Under the pieces are notes generated by a model. It worked only from the letters and a program-made list of their open reading frames with translations. It searched no databases and was not told the DNA's origin. From positions 248,001-312,000 of the forward strand of contig JAJIRX010000730.1 in the NCBI GenBank assembly GCA_023853785.1: DNA of 64,000 nt. Reading direction: 5' to 3'. Shown piece after piece: positions 57,739 through 64,000 of this stretch. A program made the translations under genes and the position numbers. Within the stretch, counting starts at the first letter, position 1. Every line of letters begins with the position of its first letter. This DNA is from Psilocybe azurescens. Taxonomy: Eukaryota > Basidiomycota > Agaricomycetes > Agaricales > Agrocybaceae.

Positions 57739-59176
57739 ATGCCATCTGCAAACCATTTAAGCACTGTCACCACTTTCTCCGACTGGAGCCATGCAGATCG
57801 TGTAGCTATTGATGAGTCTGAAGCGTCTGCAGCCTGGGCCGCTATTCAAAACACTCACCTCGAAGATCAAGACCTCCATGGTGCTCAGCAACGAAACTCA
57901 GTGGCATCCATATCCACTCAGCCTCGTGGCTGGTATGGACCCCACGTCTCTCGATATCCACCACCTCCCCCGCGGCCGCCCATTCCTGTTCCAAGACCCA
58001 CCACCATACTTTCCACCCAGGAGGTGCTCCCTTCCCAATTGTCTAGCTCAAGCTATGTTACACCTTACGTCGAACCTTCCTCTAGCTACAACGACAATCA
58101 CTACATCCGCAGGAGATCAGTCGGCGATGATGCATCGGAAGAGTTCCCTCCACGTAACGATCCACTCACTCCTCGAAAGATGGGTGGAGACGTACCGTAT
58201 CCGTATAACAGCACAGGCTCCTTCTCCGCGGCTGGGTTCCAGTTGAAGAGGGATTCCCTCTCTCCTTATCCACCCTCAGGGTCTTCGACCAGCTCAGGCG
58301 ATCAACCCCTCAAGATGCCTCGTAGAAGTGGCCTTGTACTGTCAGCAGCAAGCACCCCTCTCATTGAATATAAGGAGGAGCAGTTCCCGGAATATAAGTA
58401 CCAGGTGACTATTCTCGATTGTATTCTGAATTCCATATTTTTGGCATCTGACGATTTTCTCATTCAGGCCAACGACCTCGTCGAAGTCTTCATAGTGATT
58501 ACCAAGATCAACGGAAGAGATATTCCCAGGTGGATAATGGGAACCGTCAACAGCTCTGACATTCTTCCTGGATGGACCGCCGTGAGTTTACGACACATCT
58601 CTAAAGCTTCTGTTATTCATATCTTCATGGGACTGGCAGACAGGTGATAGAACCTACGATATACGATATCGCATCAAATATTACCACCCACAAAACCCAT
58701 CGACGGAAATATGGGGGATTTTTAGTAATGTTGAGATTCGCCGGCTCGTTCCTCGTTTGAGTAACACGCCTTGGCCGGTAGAGGGTGTAAGTTCCAGCTT
58801 TTCTATGTATAATTTGCGTCTCCTTACAAGCTGATTGTTGTCTTGCTGTATAGACTCTGCTCTTCGTTAGAACAAAGATTTTCGACGCCTCTGAAGGCAA
58901 ACCGAGGAGCACATGGTTTCCGTGCGTATGTTACGTGAGTTACGTCCTGCAAATCAATCCTTCAGAACAAATACCCACAGTCATCTCTAGGACTACGGTG
59001 TCATCGCAATCGTAGGCGATTACACGAACGCCGTTGTGCCCTCCGATAGTCGCTTCAGATCGTGCACTGAGAAGGCACTCAATGAGATGCGGAGAGATGG
59101 GTCGAGGCTTCTTTTTCCTTGGTCCGATTTTGACGAGTTTCTTGGATCTATCGAGCGACCTGTGTTTAGGCGCTAA
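57739..59176 (+). CDS. Pro/Ser-rich protein with a conserved C-terminal domain, function unknown
   Basis: Four exons close in phase (57739-58581, 58640-58786, 58854-58934, 58991-59176), giving 418 aa. The N-terminal 230 residues are low-complexity and disordered (RYPPPPPRPPIPVPRPTT, SPYPPSGSSTSSGDQP). The C-terminal half is globular: YKYQVTILDCILNSIFLASD, IQANDLVEVFIVITKINGRD, RWIMGTVNSSDILPGW, TYDIRYRIKYYHPQNPSTEI, NVEIRRLVPRLSNTPWPVEG, YGVIAIVGDYTNAVVPSDS and LLFPWSDFDEFLG. The repeated beta-rich pieces suggest a Tudor/SH3-like or BAH-like reader fold, but this is impression only. The start is the ATG after an in-frame run beginning at 57703; an upstream start is possible. Confidence 0.65.
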
Positions 59177-59546
59177 GCTACCACTTCGGAAATATCTATG
59201 CAAGCCTCGACCTTCTATGATTGATTATGATATCTATTCTAGACCCTATATGTTATTGAATTCCGGGATATTCTTATACAATTTATGCTGTTCGGCGTGT
59301 TATATACTACATTATGATTTATATTCAATACGTTGTCAGTTAGAAATTATGGAGAACCGCATGAAGCCCCATAAAATGCTTCGATCTCGGGTTTAATGGT
59401 CACGTTCACTGAGAACTTTACTATTTCTATTGGGAATGGACTGGCCTTACGGATATGTATATCTAATTTTCTTATTTTCACTGTCTTCGTAACTCTGTTC
59501 GTCTAATCCTATCCCTAGGTGTTTGACCGGATGCTACCCAAGTTGC

Positions 59547-59920
59547 TCATTTGCAGTCAATGGCGGTGCCGATTGTAGCTCCAGGGAGTGTCTGAATACA
59601 GGTAATTGATGTTAGCGCTGCTAGAAAGCAAGGATGGTGGGATCACACACAAGGTGGGAACAGCAAGCAGTAACTTGTCGGACGCCACAATCAGCATCGG
59701 TGAGGACACAGTTTACTTTTGCAGTCAGACTGTCAGTTTCCAACTCAATATTCTGGACTTGAGACTACTCACTGCCAGCTTTTCCTTCGGGTGTGACGCT
59801 TGGGACGATGATATCGCAGCAGTAGGACTTGCAGGCAGCGGTGTCAGTAGCAACCGCCGAGGCCATGAATGGCAAAGTGGCCTGGAGGAGGACGAGAGCA
59901 ATGGCAGAGGTGAATTTCAT
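59547..59920 (-). CDS. Hydrophobin-like small secreted protein (85 aa)
   Basis: ATG at 59920 begins MKFTSAIALVLLQATLPFMA, a signal peptide. Exons 59920-59773, 59715-59651 and 59591-59547 join in phase; the second intron has a good branch point (GCTAAC) and TATTCAG acceptor. The mature protein has eight cysteines in the order C-CC-C-C-CC-C, spaced C-X3-CC-X16-C-X6-C-X7-CC-X15-C, ending GATIGTAIDCK. The order is that of hydrophobins, amphipathic proteins that coat aerial hyphae and spores. The first gap and the overall length are shorter than typical class I members, so hydrophobin-like is the safe name. If intron 2 is retained, the frame ends at 59621 and still has eight cysteines (last one in HLVCDP). 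Confidence 0.6.
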
Positions 59921-61861
59921 TTCGAGTGTGCTAAAGGGCCGTCGAATGGGTAACTTTCTGATGTGCCACGTCTGCCTTTTTATACATCGAATGGGCCTCT
60001 TTAGGGCATAGATATTCCATTTTTGGACTGCGAGGCGAGATAATTAAACCACTCTCCCGTGTCATGTTCACTGGTTAAACAATTCTCACGCCGTGTGATT
60101 TATTGATTCTATATGATCGGGGTGACTCAATTGGCCTATGGAAGAGTCTCATCAATGGCCATGACATGGGTTTGAATGCTAGTTGGAAAGTCATTAAATA
60201 ACGAACAAGGCAAATATCGGATGGATGTTAGGTCCGATTCCAAACACCTTCACAGTTGATCTCTCGTTTATGTAACAGCGAACGAAGCTTTGATGTTGCA
60301 CATGAGGTTCTGTACTAACACATCTATCAATTGGGGTGCTGGGGTGTTCAGGGTGTGGTTCTTTGAGGTCATCCACATCGCATGAATCTGATGAAATCAA
60401 AATTCTATTTCTAGAATCTGACTAGATCACTTCAAATGCAAATGCACTGAAGAAGGCGTAAATGCATCAGGCGATTGGAACCATGGATGCACAGTGGGAT
60501 GGATTATGGGGCATAATAGAACCTGTCTCAAAGACGCTGATAGATTAATGATAACTTAATGGTGCTCAGTCGAATAAATAGGCCGCTCATCGTCGAAGAA
60601 TATAGAGGATGATAGGAGTCAGTACCCTGACTCATAAGGCTGGATAAATTTCAGGGAATGTTCCGCACATCTATATTTTCACGCAATGAGCCAAAAAGAT
60701 TCACCAAAGTATATTGGAGGTGTGATCTGCATCTGAAGGAAGCCCAGAAGCGTGGGGTACCTCACGCATATACAATCATGTCTGTTGCGTCGACCAGTAA
60801 TGTCCCCGCCACGCGACTATGCAAATAAATGCTTTGTTTAATGGAAATTTTGCTGTACATAATGAAATAAATATGCTTACAACCCTCGAGACTTAAAAAA
60901 AAATGAGCTATTTTGAAGAGTCAGCAGATATTGAACATGGGAAGGGGGTCGGAAGGGTCGGAAGGGTGCAAATGAGAGGGAACGAACCTAAACCTATCCT
61001 TGTACAGATGCAAACCCTCGATATACTTTACACCCGTGCGTCTTAGCACTCTGACTGCTTCTTGCACGTTAGTAAACTGATTCAAAAAACAAAACCTCTA
61101 TACAAATTTGGCATCCTCATATATGGGATGGTCACCAGTCTAGAACGAACCGCGGTTTCTGGGTATAGCTGGATAGCCACGTGATGAAATAGGAATCAAA
61201 CGTTCCTGGATCCTGTTTTGTTATCTGTTTATTATCGTGTAACAAGCAGTCAAAGTGCTAAGACGCATGGGTATAGATACACACCACTCCACGCTATTGT
61301 ATCTACTAAGACTTAAATCTTCGAAAGCGGCGGACTTGTTGATGTTATTTTATTCTTATTGAGTAAGTAATATGCTCCTATACAAAAGATATAATCCCCT
61401 GACCTTCTGATACGGATACGCGAAGATATGATCCTTTTTTGAACGTTGAGTAACGATGACCCTGGACACATACACGAAGTCAAAGTAGGAGAAACCCCGA
61501 GGCCATAATAATTTGGTGCCCCACGCCTTCTGGAGTCGCATTGGTGGGCATTGCAAATGTCGAAGCACACGTTAAATCTCTCAGTCTCCTTTTTCTGTTC
61601 ATCTCTTGCCAAAATGGAAATCAGAAAGTCTTCGCGGCTCTTCTTTTCGATTCTCCGGTACTTTTCTCAAAGAAGGCGCAGACATTTATCCCGATATATC
61701 CGTGAATCCTTTTCTAAGCCTATTCGAAGAAGAGGTCTTGCCCCTGTTGAAGCTAAACAGTGTTGTATACGCATATAAAAGAGACCGTCCTTCAGAGTGT
61801 CATCTACCAAAAAATAGTTTCAGTCTTTTGCTTGCTTTGTGCACTTGCTTTCCACATAACA
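59921..61861. other. Long intergenic region, no supported gene
   Basis: Frames here are short and unsupported. A GGAAGGGGGTCGGAAGGGTC then GGAAGGG run occurs near 60939-60967. The last 150 bases contain a CATATAAAAGAGACC box (about 61769), a likely TATA element for the HsbA-like gene. Confidence 0.4.
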
Positions 61862-62644
61862 ATGCTTTTCCGCTCCGTTGCTACCTGTATTGTGGGCGTA
61901 CTTTTTACCCAAGGTGCTTTGGCAGCCTTGACACCTGCCCGCCTAGTCACCAGTATTGAGGCTGTGACCGCTGCATCCAAAGACGCCAACACCGCCCTGC
62001 TGTCAATTTCTACTTCGACTAAGGTGGCCGATGTCAAGACTTCGGGCAAAGTATTATCCCGGCTATACTCAAAAAGTGTATACTCATATCTAACGATCTC
62101 TCTATCCCTTCAAATAGAAACTTGTGGCTGCATTCACGACAATTGTACAAAGTGTCACTGCTGATGTTGCAGCAATCAATGTGACGCCCGCTTTTGCTGA
62201 CGATGCAGCTGATACTGTTGTTAATGCTTTGACCGACGTAAGGGTTTCCCTGATATCCAGGCTTTCCGACAAATCTAACGCTATTTCATAATCACAGTTC
62301 GTTTTAGTGCATCAAATCCTCTTGTCTACGGTTATCGGAAAACATTCCATTTTCGCCCAATTTGCGGTCACCGCGCCTATTGCTGCGATTCTCCGAGTTC
62401 TCGAGGCCCAAGTTGATGTAAGATATGTTTTACACGACACTCGTTCCTATTAGCACTCAAATAACTGTTGTTGCAGGCTTTGGCATTCGGATTAATAAAC
62501 TTGATCCCCACCCGCAAGCCAGATGTCCAGGAGAGCAGGAAGAGTCTTGATGCTTCTCTTACAATCGCCGTTTCAACTTATCGGGAGGTCTGTATCCCCA
62601 GCCCCTTCTATCCCAGCAAGGGCCCTACCTGCGTGTCCGTCTAG
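61862..62644 (+). CDS. HsbA-like hydrophobic-surface-binding secreted protein (198 aa)
   Basis: Four exons close in phase: 61862-62050, 62118-62237, 62298-62417 and 62477-62644. The signal peptide is MLFRSVATCIVGVLFTQGAL then AALTPA. The mature part is alanine- and threonine-rich alpha-helical: VTSIEAVTAASKDANTALLS, KLVAAFTTIVQSVTADVAAI then NVTPAFADDAADTVVNALTD, HSIFAQFAVTAPIAAILRVL then EAQVDALAFGLINLIPTRKP, and SRKSLDASLTIAVSTYRE. This pattern matches the HsbA family, fungal surface proteins that bind hydrophobic solids and recruit esterases such as cutinases. A Cys/Pro-rich end (VCIPSPFYPSKGPTCVSV) is an unusual addition. A TATA-like CATATAAAAG lies about 90 bp upstream. Confidence 0.7.
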
Positions 62645-63521
62645 GCGGGGTTTTGTAGAAAACATGGAGTGAGGTGAAGATATCTACAGTCGTATTATAT
62701 GCCTTAGTCTTCAATCTTCAATCTTCGTTGTAGCAGGATTTTTGATGTGTTGCCTCCAATTCTTGCTTTTTAGCTTTCAGTCTCTCATTTTCTTTTTCTA
62801 CCAACTTCTATACTTGAAGTCGCTTAATATCTTTAATCTCTAGTTATCGATGTTAACCGCAAGTAGAATGGGTCTATCATTTGTTGTCCCGGCGTAAAGG
62901 AATTGAGAAATAAAAGGGAGGTTGCGCACGACATCCAGGTAGTCATTACACGAGGGTAAACCACGTCATAAAAGCTGTCATGCACATTAGAATGGGTTAC
63001 AACTACAACTTTAATCCTATTTAAGCGCTCAGCTCTCAGCCGGGAATTTCAACACCCACCCTTACTGCGGCTGATAAATCATAGAGTATACTTATTGCCA
63101 TCTCGAACGCGAGAACAGCTTTGTCAGTTCAAACCCCTGTCTCTGCCAAGTTGCAGGTCTGAATGTTCGATTCCTGTTTGACTCTGTATTCAAACCTGTC
63201 CCTTCGGGGAATGTCCTAGCGCACAGCATGTTTTCTTCCACATTCGCATCGACGGTTCACACTTTCGTTGCACCGCATGGGAAATAGATACCGTGACTTG
63301 CCAAGTCTATCAGCCGGTGTTCTCCGGTACAAGCGTAGGTGCTGAGGTGCTGATGGTGAGTTATTGGAAGCGAAGACTTCCTGAATGCAGTAGAGAGGCT
63401 GGTACGGCATATTCACGATTCCATTTGATCCTCTACATGTAAGTCAACCTCATGAGCTTACGTATTCGACATTTAATACACGATGGCGGGATTCTGGGAA
63501 TGCCCTCTTTTGTTTTCGTGT
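62645..63521. other. Intergenic stretch, no supported gene
   Basis: CTTCAATCTTCAATCTTC short repeat near 62710. No coding frame is supported. Confidence 0.4.
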
Positions 63522-64000
63522 ATGACAGATACAAGCTATCCAGTTTACTCCCTCCTCTCAGATAAGGATGAGCTGCTATCTTCAGAGCAGTTGCTTCCGA
63601 GTAGCATGTCTCCACGCCCTAGACGGGCATGTTCCAGGAATGCTATCTTCTGGACAACCGCTTTGAATATCGTCTTTCTTACCGCTGGAGTCCTGTTTTT
63701 CCTTGAGGGCGTCCGCCTTCAACGCAACGTTGAATCAGAGTTCATTTCTCGAGTCACATCATTTTGTGAGTTTTATTGCATTTTCTGCAACAATAATCGT
63801 ACTAACAAGTCAATAATTTTAGCTCCTGCATCCGGCGTTATTAGCTACTACCCTCGACTTTTCAATCTTTCTTCAGAGGAGGCTATGCATTACCAGGGCC
63901 ATCCTACTCCGGAGATCACAGCAGCCTGGGATAGAATCACGGACGATGGTATTCGTTCAATCGTTTCTTACAATAGCTATACTTACGCATCTCGTGCTCA
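63522..64000 (+). CDS. UstYa-like (DUF3328) protein, 5' part, runs off the window
   Basis: ATG at 63522 begins MTDTSYPVYSLLSDKDELLS, then a basic stretch (SPRPRRACSRN) and one transmembrane helix (IFWTTALNIVFLTAGVLFFL). Exon 1 ends at 63765. A 57-nt intron (GTGAGT...TTTTAG) leads to exon 2 at 63823, reading SPASGVISYYPRLFNLSSEE then AMHYQGHPTPEITAAWDRIT and DDGIRSIVSYNSYTYASRA at the window edge. A short cytosolic tail, one helix, then the GxPTPExxxAWDR segment is the N-terminal pattern of UstYa-type proteins. These are copper-dependent oxidases that cyclise or modify ribosomal peptides and related metabolites. The catalytic HxxHC repeats would lie beyond the edge. Confidence 0.7.
   Translation, partial: MTDTSYPVYSLLSDKDELLSSEQLLPSSMSPRPRRACSRNAIFWTTALNIVFLTAGVLFFLEGVRLQRNVESEFISRVTSFCEFYCIFCNNNRTNKSIILAPASGVISYYPRLFNLSSEEAMHYQGHPTPEITAAWDRITDDGIRSIVSYNSYTYASRA

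Noticed and set aside
60939..60967. GGAAGGGGGTCGGAAGGG run as a possible G-quadruplex or telomere-like tract
   Set aside because: Too short and irregular, and no telomeric repeat is present.

Overview
The window reads as nuclear DNA of an agaricomycete-type basidiomycete. The evidence is many genes with short introns of about 50-90 nt (GTRNGT donors, YAG acceptors), lineage-typical families (F-box/LRR proteins, two DUF6534-like seven-helix proteins, a cupredoxin-like protein, an HsbA-like surface protein, a UstYa-like protein), an Atg14-type autophagy protein and a nuclear tRNA-Ser. Exon junctions quoted here were worked out by hand from splice signals and reading phase. No transcript data or database search was available.

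Layout. 1-12.7 kb is gene-poor with decaying genes: a frameshifted F-box gene (74-1472), a cupredoxin-like gene with a stop at the expected cysteine (2061-3079), a multi-exon unknown gene (complement 7768-9412), and a membrane-protein gene (9700-12623) split by a 1,886-bp transposon with a perfect 9-bp target duplication. 12.9-34.6 kb is a transposon graveyard. It holds a 3.6-kb near-perfect palindrome (13524-17104), a small inverted-repeat element (about 23.1-23.7 kb), a MITE-like family, and an 8.2-kb foldback element (26268-34446). The foldback's left arm was later hit by a Tc1/mariner element (26951-28542) and by a 3.1-kb element (29038-32147) that itself carries MITE copies. Inside this desert sits a DUF6534-like gene with a late frameshift (18465-20319); its intact paralogue lies just beyond it at 37270-38700.

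37-64 kb is gene-rich: a small secreted cysteine-rich protein (40389-40690), Atg14 (complement 41427-43022), a small unknown gene (complement 44412-44895), then a convergent pair, N-acetylglucosamine-6-phosphate deacetylase (about 45.9-48.03 kb) and a divergent hexokinase-family protein (complement 48782-50670). That pair is a probable remnant of a GlcNAc catabolic cluster and is bracketed by a diverged direct repeat of about 1 kb. Then follow a one-exon protein with a Cys/His-rich tail (52515-53159), tRNA-Ser(AGA), a large F-box protein (complement 54359-56960), a proline/serine-rich unknown protein (57739-59176), a hydrophobin-like secreted protein (complement 59547-59920), an HsbA-like secreted protein (61862-62644) and the start of a UstYa-like oxidase-family gene running off the right edge.

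How the genes may work together: the deacetylase and the hexokinase-like protein fit cytosolic use of GlcNAc from chitin, although the kinase has lost the usual phosphate-binding GGTN residues. The three small secreted proteins are candidate surface or effector proteins. No single new system is evident. The strongest new material is the GC-rich, repeat-ended transposon with 9-bp duplications, the nested foldback structure, and the altered hexokinase in a repeat-bracketed GlcNAc gene pair.
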